This document shows positions 1-8,991 of a DNA stretch of 64,000 nt, in pieces; position 1 is the first letter of the stretch, and each line of letters starts with the position of its first letter. The translations under genes and the position numbers were made by a program. This DNA comes from Azophilus sp965221755 (lineage in GTDB: Bacteria > Pseudomonadota > Gammaproteobacteria > Pseudomonadales > Azotimanducaceae): positions 3,596,001 through 3,660,000 of the forward strand of contig OZ244921.1 in NCBI GenBank assembly GCA_965221755.1. Reading direction: 5' to 3'. Below the pieces are notes generated by a model that searched no databases, was not told where the DNA came from, and saw nothing but the letters and a program-made list of their open reading frames with translations.

Positions 1-1672
1 GGGCGGTCACCCGGGAGAGCTTGCCCGAGGAGGTGCGCGGCAGGGTGCGCGGCAGCACGATCTCAACGTAGCAGGCGACGCCGAAATGCTCGCGCACCAA
101 GGACTCTATGCGTCTCGGCAGGCCGGGCTCGGCGCGTTTGCTCTCCACGACCAGAACGACTAACGGCTCGCCGGTCGGCCGAGTGGCTTCAAAGGCGGTG
201 GTGGTGCCGGTGCGAACGCCCGGGCAGCTCTCCGCCAACTGCTCCAGATCCTGGGGCCAAATGTTGCGGCCATTGACGATGATCACGTCCTTGCTACGGG
301 CGGTGACGACGAGATGGCGACCGATGCGGTAGCCGATGTCGCCGGTGTCCAACCAACCCGAATCGTCCAGCACCTCGGCTGTCGCTTCGGCGTCATTGAA
401 GTAGCCGCGCATGACGCTTGGGCCACGCACGAAGATGTGTCCGCAGTGACGCTCCGCCACTTCACGGCCTTCATCATCGCGAATCCGGAACTCGTAGCTC
501 GGCAGAACCGCCCCGCAATCGGCCAGCTTCAGGATGCCGCGCTCACCTGTCGCAGGCTTTGCCAAACCGGAGGCGCCGATCGATTCCTTGTCCACCACGT
601 CCACGTCAAGGCCGTTGTTCAAGGGCGCGAAGCTGACGGCCAGCCCGCATTCGGCCATGCCGTAGCAGGCGACGAAGGCCTTGGGATCAAACCCGGACGA
701 CCCCAAAACCTGACTGAATCTCTCCAGCAGCCGCGGATTGATGCGCTCCGCGCCAACGCAGGCGATGCGCCAGGAGGAAAGATCGTATTTCTCCCGATCG
801 GAAAGCCGCAGCCGGGTCGCGCACAGGCCGTAGCCGGAGGGTGGACTGGACGAAACGGTGCAGCGGTTCTCGGAAATCAGCTTCAGCCAAAGCCGCGGAC
901 GCATGGCGAACGTGCGCGGGCTTAAGTAATCGACGGCCAATGCCCGGATCACGGGCACTAGGACGCACCCCACCAACCCCATGTCATGGTAGAAGGGCAG
1001 CCAGGACACGAACCGGTCGGCATCACGCAGCTGGACCCCGACATCCGCGATTTCGCGAAGATTGCACAGCACGGCGCGTTGCGACATTTCCACCCCGCGC
1101 GGAAAGCGGGTGCTGCCGGAGGTGTACTGGAGATAGGCCGGCTCAGCGGCGCGCAGGGGCGACAGCCGTCCGGCGGATTCAGGCAGGGCGTCAAACTCCG
1201 CCTCGCCGCCGACAAAGGCCAGGCCCAAAGGCTCAGCGGCGGTTTGCAGCAGATCCAGGAAGCTGTCCGGCGCCACCGCCGCAGCCGCCCCGCAGCTTTC
1301 CATCATGCGTTGAATTTGGCCCACATAGGCGTCGCCGCCGCCCATCTGCAAGGCGGCGGGCATGGGCACGGGAATCAGGCCAGCATACTGGCAAGCGAAA
1401 AAGAAGCGGTGAAACAGGGGGTTGGTATCCGCGATGATGGCCACTCTGGAGTACCGACGCAAGCCGAGGTGGGCCAAACGACGGGCGGTGGCGAGAGCCT
1501 GCTCACGGAGCGCGGCATACGGCAGCACGGCCTCCAGTTCACCGGAACCGCCATAGAAGTTGTAGCCGGTGCGTCCCCGCGCCGCAAAGTCCAGCGCGTC
1601 AGCCAGCCCTTCGAATTCTCCCTCCGGACGTGGAATTCCGCTTTCCGTCGGGGTTGCGCCTACATTTGCCAA
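1..1672 (-). CDS. Fatty acyl-AMP ligase-like protein (3' end outside window)
   Basis: Adenylate-forming enzyme that would activate a fatty acid as acyl-AMP, usually for loading onto an acyl carrier or polyketide/lipid assembly system. The reverse strand reads continuously from a TTG at 1672-1670 (start MANVGATPTESG) to the window edge. Visible motifs are the P-loop-like YTSGSTRFPRGVEMS, the family motif SWLPFYHDMGLVG, VACYGMAECGL, the DTGDIGYR hinge region and VTARSKDVIIVNGRNIWPQD. The last visible residues (LPRTSSGKLSR) are the C-terminal lysine region, so little is missing. The HDMGLVG form is typical of FAALs rather than ordinary acyl-CoA synthetases (family knowledge). The TTG start is chosen because a stop lies 12 codons upstream and no ATG fits. 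A CoA ligase remains possible. Confidence 0.85.
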   Translation of the reverse strand, partial: MANVGATPTESGIPRPEGEFEGLADALDFAARGRTGYNFYGGSGELEAVLPYAALREQALATARRLAHLGLRRYSRVAIIADTNPLFHRFFFACQYAGLIPVPMPAALQMGGGDAYVGQIQRMMESCGAAAAVAPDSFLDLLQTAAEPLGLAFVGGEAEFDALPESAGRLSPLRAAEPAYLQYTSGSTRFPRGVEMSQRAVLCNLREIADVGVQLRDADRFVSWLPFYHDMGLVGCVLVPVIRALAVDYLSPRTFAMRPRLWLKLISENRCTVSSSPPSGYGLCATRLRLSDREKYDLSSWRIACVGAERINPRLLERFSQVLGSSGFDPKAFVACYGMAECGLAVSFAPLNNGLDVDVVDKESIGASGLAKPATGERGILKLADCGAVLPSYEFRIRDDEGREVAERHCGHIFVRGPSVMRGYFNDAEATAEVLDDSGWLDTGDIGYRIGRHLVVTARSKDVIIVNGRNIWPQDLEQLAESCPGVRTGTTTAFEATRPTGEPLVVLVVESKRAEPGLPRRIESLVREHFGVACYVEIVLPRTLPRTSSGKLSRVTA

Positions 1673-2330
1673 TGTTCGCTTTATCTTGTGGAGTTGAGCC
1701 GGGGATCAGGGGGCGTTGCCCAAGCCAATCCATCCCGCTGCGCCCAAATTTTTGATTTTCGTCGCCCCTCGGTTCGCTAGCGTTCCCTCGCGCGAGCCAG
1801 CCAATCCACTTGGCAGCGAGACCTGAACGCGGGCGGAATTGTAAACCAAATCCAAAGAATCGCCTACCTGCAATCTGCCTTGTTTGTTACGTCTATGGAA
1901 ATATGGACGACACATTATTGAAACATTTTGGAGGGGGTCAAGTTACTGTACCAAGAAAAATCAGCGCGGGATCGCCCTGGCCCCCAAGCTCCGCCGCGAA
2001 CCCCACGCAGCGAAACTCCATCAGCCGGGCATCCGGCTCCATGCGCCAGTGCTGCGGGGGACATAGGCTCGGCGAAGACCTCCGGAGCCTCGATCACAGC
2101 CTCTTGGCGGGGATGGTTCGAACCCATTGGGGCGTGGCGTTAGGTCAGTGCCACTTGGGCGCCGCAGCGGTTGCCCGCCCGCTCAAACCAAAACTGGTCA
2201 GCGACCTCCGCCGCCAAGTCGCCGCCTTCCCGGCAGCCCCGCAACCAGCCCATCCGGGAACCGATCGGCGCCGGCCGCCAAGGCCCGGAGCCAAGCCGGC
2301 GCAGCTGCAAGCAGGGGCAAGGCGAACCCC
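1673..2330. other. Non-coding or unassigned stretch
   Basis: No convincing gene on either strand; open frames are short and low-complexity. An AT-richer patch at about 1850-1960 probably holds promoter sequence for the minus-strand ligase. At about 1993-2040 there is a half-copy of the palindrome found elsewhere in the window (GCAGCGAAACTCC), followed by a small hairpin GCCGG-gcat-CCGGC, which looks like a decayed copy of that repeat family. Confidence 0.5.
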
Positions 2331-2966
2331 TCAAGCCGCCGCGCTCGGGCGCGCGGACACCGCAGCGTGCCAACGCTTGAGGTTTTCGCAGTGGTCCGGG
2401 ATTGGGAGCCGGGCCGCGCCGACGGCAAAGTCGATGGCACACAACGCGGTGATGTCAGCGATGGTGAAGGCGTCGCCGGCCACGAATTCGGCTTCCCCCA
2501 AGGCTGCGTTCAAACGCTCGTAGAAGCGCTGCACCGTGCTCCTGCCGCGCGCCACCAGGGCGGGAACGGCGTCCACCGCTCCGGCGTTGCCGGGCAGCCC
2601 CCGATCGGCGAAGCCGGGAAAGGCGTTGCGGAACGCCTCCGCAGCGCCCATCAGGCCATCGAACTCCATGTGCCGCTGGCGCGCCTCGACGCGCGCCTTG
2701 CTCACCGGGTCGGTGCCCATCAGCGGCGGCTGCGGCTGCATCTCCTCGAAGTAGCGGCAGATGGCGACGGACTCGTCGAGCACGGTCCCGTCATCGAGCA
2801 CCAAGGTGGGCAGCACCCCTCGGGGATTGATGGCGAGGAAGTCGTCCTTCAAGTTCTCGCCTTGGATGATGTCCACCTGCACGGTGTCGCAGTCGATGCC
2901 CTTCTCCGCCATGAAAATGCGCGCCCGGCGCGGGTTGGGGGCCAATTTGCTGTCGTAGAGCTTCAT
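2331..2966 (-). CDS. Glutathione S-transferase family protein
   Basis: A 211-residue protein starting MKLYDSKLAPNPRRARIFMA. The N-terminal thioredoxin-like domain carries INPRGVLPTLVLDDG (the cis-Pro loop) followed by LDESVAICRYFEE, which binds the gamma-glutamyl part of glutathione in this family. The C-terminal helical domain contains the N-capping motif GDAFTIADITALCAIDF. Probable role is detoxification or glutathione-dependent transformation in the cytoplasm; substrate unknown. The ATG at 2966 begins exactly at the conserved beta-strand, so the longer upstream frame is rejected. It stands alone, followed at 39 nt by the start side of the NYN gene on the same strand. Confidence 0.88.
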   Translation of the reverse strand: MKLYDSKLAPNPRRARIFMAEKGIDCDTVQVDIIQGENLKDDFLAINPRGVLPTLVLDDGTVLDESVAICRYFEEMQPQPPLMGTDPVSKARVEARQRHMEFDGLMGAAEAFRNAFPGFADRGLPGNAGAVDAVPALVARGRSTVQRFYERLNAALGEAEFVAGDAFTIADITALCAIDFAVGAARLPIPDHCENLKRWHAAVSARPSAAA

Positions 2967-3004
2967 GGATTCATCCTCCATCGAAAATTGGGCTGTCCCG
3001 ATCG

Positions 3005-3634
3005 TCAAGCCAAGGCGGGACGTTTGGAAAGATCGACTTGGAGCGCATCGCGGGCCGGGGCAAGCTCGTGGCCGGGCCGGGACGGCTCGCGAAACGTAAT
3101 CGAGAAATAGTGGTCGTCCAGCGGCACGAAAACGCCGTTGGCCTCCACCCACTGGCGCATGGCCCGATTGCACGAGCGTGCCCAGGAGAGCGCTTCAATG
3201 CGCCAGCCACGCCGGCTCAAGCGCCGCAGAGTGCTGTGAAAGCCGCGGCCTTTGACGTAGCCCGCCCCATCGCCAGTGAGCAAGGTCACGATGCCGGGGT
3301 CGCCGTTATGGTCCATGCCATCCTCCAGCATGCGCAACTGCAGCCATTGATCGGGGGTCTCCTGCTCGCCCCGATCCCGAGCGCCCCGGTCGAACAAGTG
3401 GACCTCGACGCCGCTGTTCTCCATCCGGTTCCAGAGCATGCGCATTTCCGGCGGCACGGATCCTGCCGCGCAGGCCTTCTCAAGGGAGCGATCCGCACTG
3501 GCCAGTCGCAGCAGGTTGTCAAAGTGGATGCGCACCGCGTAACGAGCGCCCGGCGTACCGTCAAGACCCTCGGCGAGGCGTTGCGCTTCGTGGAAGATGT
3601 TGGAGTTGCCCCAGTAGATGAAAACCTTGTCCAT
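3005..3634 (-). CDS. NYN domain (PIN-like) putative ribonuclease
   Basis: A 209-residue protein with an N-terminal beta-strand FIYWGNSNIFHEA, an acidic Asn-rich middle and VTLLTGDGAGYVKG. These match the shape of NYN/PIN-like nucleases, which use conserved Asp/Asn residues for metal-dependent RNA cleavage. The usual first-strand Asp is replaced here by Trp-Gly-Asn, so activity is uncertain. The C-terminal part has no recognised domain. No toxin-antitoxin partner is adjacent. It could be an RNA-processing or stress-response nuclease (inference). Confidence 0.65.
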   Translation of the reverse strand: MDKVFIYWGNSNIFHEAQRLAEGLDGTPGARYAVRIHFDNLLRLASADRSLEKACAAGSVPPEMRMLWNRMENSGVEVHLFDRGARDRGEQETPDQWLQLRMLEDGMDHNGDPGIVTLLTGDGAGYVKGRGFHSTLRRLSRRGWRIEALSWARSCNRAMRQWVEANGVFVPLDDHYFSITFREPSRPGHELAPARDALQVDLSKRPALA

Positions 3635-3723
3635 CGCCTCGCCCCTGGCACACGCACCCGGTTTGAGCGTTGGGGTTCACGCCCGGCCGGCCGACGGCGA
3701 ATTATAGATTGAAACCCGCCCGC

Positions 3724-5655
3724 TCACACAAGCGCGTAGTGTTCAGGGTCCAGATCGTGCAGCCTTTGCCAAAACTCGTGCAGGCTGAACGGGGAGTTGT
3801 TCACCACCCGGCCTCGGCTGTTCTTGTACCAGCTCGAGACGCCCGGATGGCCCCAAGCCAGGGTTTCGCTCAACGCCTGCACCTCGTCGTTGTAGGCATC
3901 GTTCACTGCCTCGCGGACCTCCATCGAGCGCACCCCACGGGTGATCATGAGGGCAAGGCACTGCATGACGTAGTGAACCTGGCACTCCACTTGGTAGATG
4001 ATGCTGCCGCCATGCACGATGTTGGTGTTGGGCCCGTACAGGCAGAAGAAGTTGGGGCAGTCGGGCACCGTGGTGCCTTTGAAGGCCTGCGGGGAATCCC
4101 CCCAACGGCGTTCCAGCGTTTCGCCGGAGCGGCCGGCCACGGCGATCGGCCAGAGGAACTGGCCGGCCTTGAAGCCGGTGGCGGCGATGATCACGTCCGC
4201 CTCGTGCAGCGCGCCGTCGGCCGTCAAAAGGCCTTCGGGAACGATGCGTTCAATCGGATCGGTCACGAGGGCCACGTTGTCCCGGGCCAAGGTGCCGTAC
4301 CAGTTGTTGTCGATGATCAGCCGCTTGCCGAACACGGGGAAGTCCGGCGTGCAGCGGGGAGCGAGGTCGCGGCGCTCGCCGAGCTGATCAACGATGTAGC
4401 CCGTCAGCGCCTCGCGGAAGGCGTCGCTGGCCTCGTTCATGGCCCGCTGCGGCCGGGTCCACTCGGGGTCCGCCACCACCACCGGCCAATTAAGGTCCGA
4501 GAAGGCGAACACCATGCGGGCGCGGTGCCACTCGGCGTAGCCGGGGATGTGCCTGAGCGCCCAAATTTGCCCTTTCTCCACGGGCCGGTAGTAATCCTCA
4601 TTGGGCGAGACCCAGTGGGGCGTTCGTTGAAAGACGCTCACGTGGGCGGCCGCAGCGGCGGTTTTCGGCAGCAGTTGCACGGCGCTGCAGCCAGTGCCGA
4701 TGACGGCCACCCTGCAGCCGGCCAAATCGACGTCCGAACGCCAGCGCGCGGAGTGGAACACAGGCCCGGCAAAGGACTCGATGCCGGCAATGTCCGGCAT
4801 GGCCGGCCGGTTCAACTGGCCGACCGCACTGACCACGGCGTTGGCGACGAGGGTCTCCGCCGCGCCGGCGGCATTGCGGACTTCAAGCCGCCAGCGACCG
4901 CTGGACTCGTCATAGGCCATGGCCGTCACCTCGGTTTGCAGGCGAATGCGCCCGCGCAAACCGAACTGGTCGGCGCAACGCTCGAAGTAGGCATGCAGCT
5001 CATCGCGCTTGGAGAAGTAGCCCGACCAATCGGGATTGCGGGCGAAGGAGTAGGAATAGAAGTGGTTGGGCGTATCCACGCCACAGTCCGGATAGGCGTT
5101 TTCGTACCAGGTGCCGCCCACTGCGTCGTTCTTCTCGAGAATGGTGAATTCGATGCCCGCCGCCCTGAGCTTGGCTCCCATGCAGATGCCGGACATGCCT
5201 GCGCCAACGATGGCGACATGGAAGTCAGCCGCCGCATCAGGCGTCCCGGCCAGTTGCCGCTGCCACTGCTCGTCGCGGTCAACGAAGCCGGTCTCCTCCA
5301 GAAGCATTGCGGCGTAGGCCGCATCGATCGGCTCGGCCACGGCAAAGGCCATCAATTGCGCCATCCGCCCAACGCTTGGCGGCGGCGGCAGCTCGGGACG
5401 CTCGCGGCGCAGTTGGCGCAGCGCGCCAAAGGCCGCGGCGCGAATCGCCGCCGCAACGTCCGCGGCATAGCCGCCGGTGTTGTCCGGAAAAAGCTCCCCC
5501 TCGGGCGCGGCGATGGGCGCCGGCGCGTAGTGCGGCGCCAACCAGGCGTCGTCCCCCGTCAGGTGGGCCAAGGCAACCAGCAGCGTCGGCAGGTTGACAT
5601 CCTCAAGCGCTGCCTCAAGCTGCGCTTCGGTGCCTGGAATCTCAATGCGCGGCAC
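3724..5655 (-). CDS. Baeyer-Villiger monooxygenase, 4-hydroxyacetophenone monooxygenase-like
   Basis: FAD- and NADPH-dependent flavoprotein of about 643 residues that inserts oxygen into ketones. A Rossmann motif VAIVGAGMSG lies near residue 150, followed by GGTWYENAYPDCGVDTPNH (flavin loop). The Baeyer-Villiger fingerprint FxGxxxHxxxW is present as FAGPVFHSARW, and the second nucleotide motif as VIGTGCSAVQ. The roughly 145-residue N-terminal extension and total length match HAPMO-type enzymes rather than the shorter cyclohexanone class. The GTG at 5655 is chosen because a GAGGAGG ribosome site lies 6 nt upstream. Substrate (aryl or alicyclic ketone, steroid) cannot be told from sequence. Confidence 0.9.
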   Translation of the reverse strand: MPRIEIPGTEAQLEAALEDVNLPTLLVALAHLTGDDAWLAPHYAPAPIAAPEGELFPDNTGGYAADVAAAIRAAAFGALRQLRRERPELPPPPSVGRMAQLMAFAVAEPIDAAYAAMLLEETGFVDRDEQWQRQLAGTPDAAADFHVAIVGAGMSGICMGAKLRAAGIEFTILEKNDAVGGTWYENAYPDCGVDTPNHFYSYSFARNPDWSGYFSKRDELHAYFERCADQFGLRGRIRLQTEVTAMAYDESSGRWRLEVRNAAGAAETLVANAVVSAVGQLNRPAMPDIAGIESFAGPVFHSARWRSDVDLAGCRVAVIGTGCSAVQLLPKTAAAAAHVSVFQRTPHWVSPNEDYYRPVEKGQIWALRHIPGYAEWHRARMVFAFSDLNWPVVVADPEWTRPQRAMNEASDAFREALTGYIVDQLGERRDLAPRCTPDFPVFGKRLIIDNNWYGTLARDNVALVTDPIERIVPEGLLTADGALHEADVIIAATGFKAGQFLWPIAVAGRSGETLERRWGDSPQAFKGTTVPDCPNFFCLYGPNTNIVHGGSIIYQVECQVHYVMQCLALMITRGVRSMEVREAVNDAYNDEVQALSETLAWGHPGVSSWYKNSRGRVVNNSPFSLHEFWQRLHDLDPEHYALV

Positions 5656-5855
5656 TTTTCGCCTCCTCACCCATGTCAACGGCAATGCGCCCCATTGTAG
5701 GCAAACGGGCTGCTTGGCGGTACCTGAAGGCGGGGAGAGTTGACTCGCCCCATGCGCGCGGTTAGCTTGCGAAGCCGCTGGGCAGCCGCCTTCCGCCGCC
5801 CCCCCTTGGGCGGCAGCGGACGAGGGCTTGGCCCGCCAACATAGGGAGAACCCTG

Positions 5856-5918
5856 ATGCGGATGCTTAACCCGCCGGTCGCCGAACTGCGGCGCGGCACT
5901 GGTTCAGGCGCCTCATGA
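5856..5918 (+). CDS. Possible 20-codon leader ORF
   Basis: An ATG with an upstream AGGGAGAA opens a 20-residue frame (MRMLNPPVAELRRGTGSGAS). Its TGA overlaps the ATG of the next gene as ATGA. The overlap would allow translational coupling to the downstream CMD-nitroreductase gene. It is short and could be chance; there is no recognisable regulatory motif in the peptide. Confidence 0.3.
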   Translation: MRMLNPPVAELRRGTGSGAS

Positions 5919-7207
5919 GCGGCATGCGCCCGCTCACGCCGGACGCGCTGGATGCGGAACAACACGCGCTCTACGACGCCATTCGGACCGGCCCGAGGGC
6001 GCAAGGCCTGTTGGAGGGCGCGCTGACCCGGGACGACGGCTCCTTGGTCGGCCCGTTCGACGCCTGGCTGCGCTCGCCGGTCCTCGGCGCCCTGCTGGAA
6101 AAGATCGGCATGGCCCTGCGCACGGACACCTTGGTGCCGGCGGCGGCGCGGGAAGCCGCCATCCTGGTGGTGGCGCGCGCCTGGAGCGCCGAGTTTGAGT
6201 GGTGGGCGCACCGCCGGGCGGCGCAGGACGCCGGCCTGAGCGAAGCGGTGATTGAGGCGATCGCCCGCCGCCGCCCACCGCCCACGGACGACCCCGCCGT
6301 CCGCGCCGCCCATGAGGTCGCCATCGAACTGGTGCATAAACGGGCGCTGCAAACCGCCACGTTGGAACAGGCCAAAGCCGCGCTCGGCGAGCGCGGCCTG
6401 GTCGAAGTGGTGGTGGCGGTTGGGGTTTACCAGCTGGTGTCGGGGGCGCTGAACAGCTTCCGCCCGCCGCCGCCCACCGGCGTGGACATCGAAGGCCCCC
6501 CGCCCATTGGGGAGCACGCCGGATACGACTTCTATCATGCGGCAAGCACCCTGCGGGCAGTGCGCAAGCTCAGGCCCGATCCCATTCCTGAAGCGACGCT
6601 GCGCCGGGTGCTGAAGGCGGCCACTTGGGCGCCGTCCGGCGGCAACCGGCAGCCTTGGCGGGTGATCGCGGTTCGCGACCCGGCCATCAAGCAGCGCTTC
6701 GCCGAACTCTACCGCCCACGCTGGTCAGCCTACGTCGAAGCATACCGGGCGCAGTTCGACACCCTGCCCGCTTCCCTCCAAGGATCCATCGCCGCCGGCG
6801 ATCACTTGGTTGATCATCTCCACGAAACACCGGTGGTGGCGGTGTTCTGCTTCGAACCCGACGGCTTGGCGATCACCGACGCCGAGCTCGACCGGCCTTC
6901 GGTGGTGGGCGGCGGCTCCCTTTATCCGGCGGTGCAGAACCTGCTGCTCGCCTGCCGCACGGAGGGCTTGGGCTGCGTCCTGACCACCCTGCTGTGCGCC
7001 GAAGAGGAGGCCGTGCGGGAACTGCTCCACATTCCCGAACCTTGGGCCACCTATGCCCACGTGCCCATCGGCTGGCCGGTCGGCGGCGGCCACGGTCCCA
7101 TCGCCCGCCGCCCTGTGGAGGCGGTGGCCTACGCCGATCAATTCGGCGAGCCGCTGTTCTCGCCGGAATCCCCGCAAAGCGACAAACCTGACGTTGGCTT
7201 ACCGTGA
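5915..7207 (+). CDS. Carboxymuconolactone decarboxylase-like / nitroreductase fusion protein
   Basis: A 430-residue two-domain protein. Residues about 1-185 form an AhpD/CMD-like helical domain with SAEFEWWAHRRAAQDAGLS; it keeps the Glu and His of the family but has no CxxC pair, so peroxiredoxin-reductase activity is unlikely. Residues about 205-415 are an FMN-dependent nitroreductase domain with RAVRKLRPDPIPEATLRRVL, WAPSGGNRQPWRVIAV and GLGCVLTTLL. Together they suggest a redox enzyme acting on a small aromatic or quinone-like substrate (inference). The start is the ATG overlapping the leader ORF. The C-terminus runs into the next frame, overlapping it by 14 nt. Confidence 0.85.
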   Translation: MSGMRPLTPDALDAEQHALYDAIRTGPRAQGLLEGALTRDDGSLVGPFDAWLRSPVLGALLEKIGMALRTDTLVPAAAREAAILVVARAWSAEFEWWAHRRAAQDAGLSEAVIEAIARRRPPPTDDPAVRAAHEVAIELVHKRALQTATLEQAKAALGERGLVEVVVAVGVYQLVSGALNSFRPPPPTGVDIEGPPPIGEHAGYDFYHAASTLRAVRKLRPDPIPEATLRRVLKAATWAPSGGNRQPWRVIAVRDPAIKQRFAELYRPRWSAYVEAYRAQFDTLPASLQGSIAAGDHLVDHLHETPVVAVFCFEPDGLAITDAELDRPSVVGGGSLYPAVQNLLLACRTEGLGCVLTTLLCAEEEAVRELLHIPEPWATYAHVPIGWPVGGGHGPIARRPVEAVAYADQFGEPLFSPESPQSDKPDVGLP

Positions 7208-7640
7208 CTTCTGGACCGAGTTTCTGCCTGCTTTCCACCAGCGGTATCCCGTTTGGAGCAACGCTAGAACACCATCAAAGAAGAACTGGCAGAACTTTCC
7301 AGCCCAGAAAGTAGGCTTCCACTATTCGGTGAACTTTTGTCTTCAGGATGGCCAACCAAGTTTCCGATTCGAGCTCTATGTCGATGGGAAGGATCCCGGC
7401 GAGGCAATCGAACGTTTCTCCAAGCTTATGGAGAGCCGTGCTGATATCGAGCGGAAATTCAATCTTCCCCTAACTTGGGAACAGCTGGATCCAAGTCGAG
7501 GCAGCCGAGTGGCTTGCTACTATCCCGGGACAGCCGACGTGAACGCTCGCGAGCACTGGAAGAAACTTCGAGACTGGTCGCTTGACCACATTGGCCCCTT
7601 CAAAGACACGATGCAGCCGCACATCGACCGGCTAGGCTGA
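7194..7640 (+). pseudogene. DUF4268 domain fragment
   Basis: Reads LAYRDFWTEFLPAFHQRYPVW at the start and AREHWKKLRDWSLDHIGPFK near the end, the pattern of the DUF4268 C-terminal domain usually found at the end of longer, often restriction-like, proteins. The N-terminal part of such a protein is missing. The first usable codon is a TTG inside the 3' end of the preceding nitroreductase gene. Base composition is visibly more AT-rich than its neighbours, so it probably arrived by transfer and was truncated on insertion. It may still be translated as a 148-residue protein. Confidence 0.55.
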
Positions 7641-7758
7641 GGGCCGCAACGGTCAGAGGTGGAAGGCGCACCAGTGGAGTAGCCGATTTCCGCGACAGCA
7701 AGGTCGGATCCGTTCACGTAAAAGCGCCGGATAAAGAACCGCCAACGACCGATCAGGC

Positions 7759-8991
7759 TCACAGCAACTCAATCCAATGCACCACCGGACAGCCCGCGGC
7801 GGAGGCCAGATGCATCTGGCAGCCGACGTTGGCGGTGGCGATGACGTCCGGGCCGCCCGCCATCAAGTTGGCCAGCTTGTCCTGCCGGAGCCGCTCGGCA
7901 AGTTCCGGCTGCAGCACCGAATAGGTGCCCGCTGAGCCGCAGCACAGGTGCGCATCCTCGACCGGAACCAACTCATGGCCCGCTGCGGCCAACAGCCGTT
8001 CAACGATGCCCGTGAGGCGCTGGCCGTGCTGCAGGGTGCAGGGCGGATGCCAAGCCACCCTTTGACCCGAAACCCTTGACGCAAGGCCCTGCTTGAAGGG
8101 CGGCGACGCCGCGGCGACCTCCGCCAGATCGCGGCACATGGCCGCTACCCTAGCCGCCAGTGCAGCGTACTTCGGGTCATCGGCCAGCAGGCGCCCGTAG
8201 TCCTTCACGGTAACGCCGCAACCGCTGGCTGCGGACACAATCCAGCGCGCGCCGTCCAAGTGGGGCTGCAAGGCATCCAAGTTGCGGCGCATCGCATCGA
8301 ACGCCTGGCGCGTTTGGCCCAAATGGAGGTTGAGGCCGCCGCAGCAGCCCTCGCCCTCGGCCAATACGACCTTAAGGCCTCGATCATTGAGGCACCGAAT
8401 CGCCGCAGCCTGGGTGGCGGGCGTGGCTTGGCGCTGCACGCAGCCCCGCAGCAGGAGCACCCGGCCCCGAGCGGCCGGCGGCGCCGGCAACGAATCCTGG
8501 GGCGCCTCAGCCCGTTTCGGCACAACCGCCGCCACCGATTTCGGCAAGGCCCAGCGAAACCATCCGCCGAGCGCCGCCCACCGGGGAAACCAGCGAACGC
8601 TGGGCACCGCCCAGCCAAGCCAAAGGCGCATCAAGCGATCCAAGGGCCGGCGCTTGACCCGGCGTTCGAGCGCGGCGCGGCTAATCTCCAGCAATTCCCC
8701 ATAGGCCACCCCGGAAGGACAGGCCGTCTCGCAGGCGCGACACGTCAGGCAGCGATCCAAATGGGTTTGCGCAACGCTGAAGGCCGCGTCGGCAGCGTCG
8801 CCACTGGCAGCCTCCAAAAGCCCCTTCATCAAGTAGATGCGGCCTCTGGGGCCGTCGAGCTCATCGCCAAGCGCCTGGTAGGTGGGGCAGACGGCGTTGC
8901 AGAACCCGCAATGCACGCAGCTGCGAAGAATCGCATTGGCCCGCTGGCCGTCCCGGGTGGCCAGGTAGGCCTTACTGAAGTGCGTCTGCAT
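7759..8991 (-). CDS. glcF: Glycolate oxidase iron-sulfur subunit GlcF
   Basis: Electron-transfer subunit of the membrane-associated glycolate oxidase complex GlcDEF, which converts glycolate to glyoxylate. Two ferredoxin-type 4Fe-4S motifs, CVHCGFCNAVCP and CLTCRACETACP, lie near residues 24-95. They are followed by two cysteine-rich CCG domains with GCCGGLNLH and LCCGSAGTYS, as in the heterodisulfide-reductase-like family. About 410 residues, the usual length. The ATG at 8991 (MQTHFSKAYLATRDG) is chosen over an upstream frame; it overlaps the end of glcE by 20 nt, consistent with a coupled glcD-glcE-glcF operon. Confidence 0.95.
   Translation of the reverse strand: MQTHFSKAYLATRDGQRANAILRSCVHCGFCNAVCPTYQALGDELDGPRGRIYLMKGLLEAASGDAADAAFSVAQTHLDRCLTCRACETACPSGVAYGELLEISRAALERRVKRRPLDRLMRLWLGWAVPSVRWFPRWAALGGWFRWALPKSVAAVVPKRAEAPQDSLPAPPAARGRVLLLRGCVQRQATPATQAAAIRCLNDRGLKVVLAEGEGCCGGLNLHLGQTRQAFDAMRRNLDALQPHLDGARWIVSAASGCGVTVKDYGRLLADDPKYAALAARVAAMCRDLAEVAAASPPFKQGLASRVSGQRVAWHPPCTLQHGQRLTGIVERLLAAAGHELVPVEDAHLCCGSAGTYSVLQPELAERLRQDKLANLMAGGPDVIATANVGCQMHLASAAGCPVVHWIELL

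Noticed and set aside
2063..2135. Possible tRNA because of a T-arm-like GATGG-TTCGAAC-CCATT
   Set aside because: No matching acceptor 5' strand, D-arm or anticodon arm at the right distance.
3670..5700. Long plus-strand open frame of about 676 codons
   Set aside because: Antisense shadow of the Baeyer-Villiger monooxygenase, whose motifs are unambiguous on the minus strand.
7520..7762. Minus-strand 80-codon frame starting GTGA-coupled to the glcF stop
   Set aside because: Although the GTGA overlap is attractive, most of it is antisense to the DUF4268 fragment, it has no recognisable motif and its composition is Ser/Arg/Cys-rich like a shadow frame.
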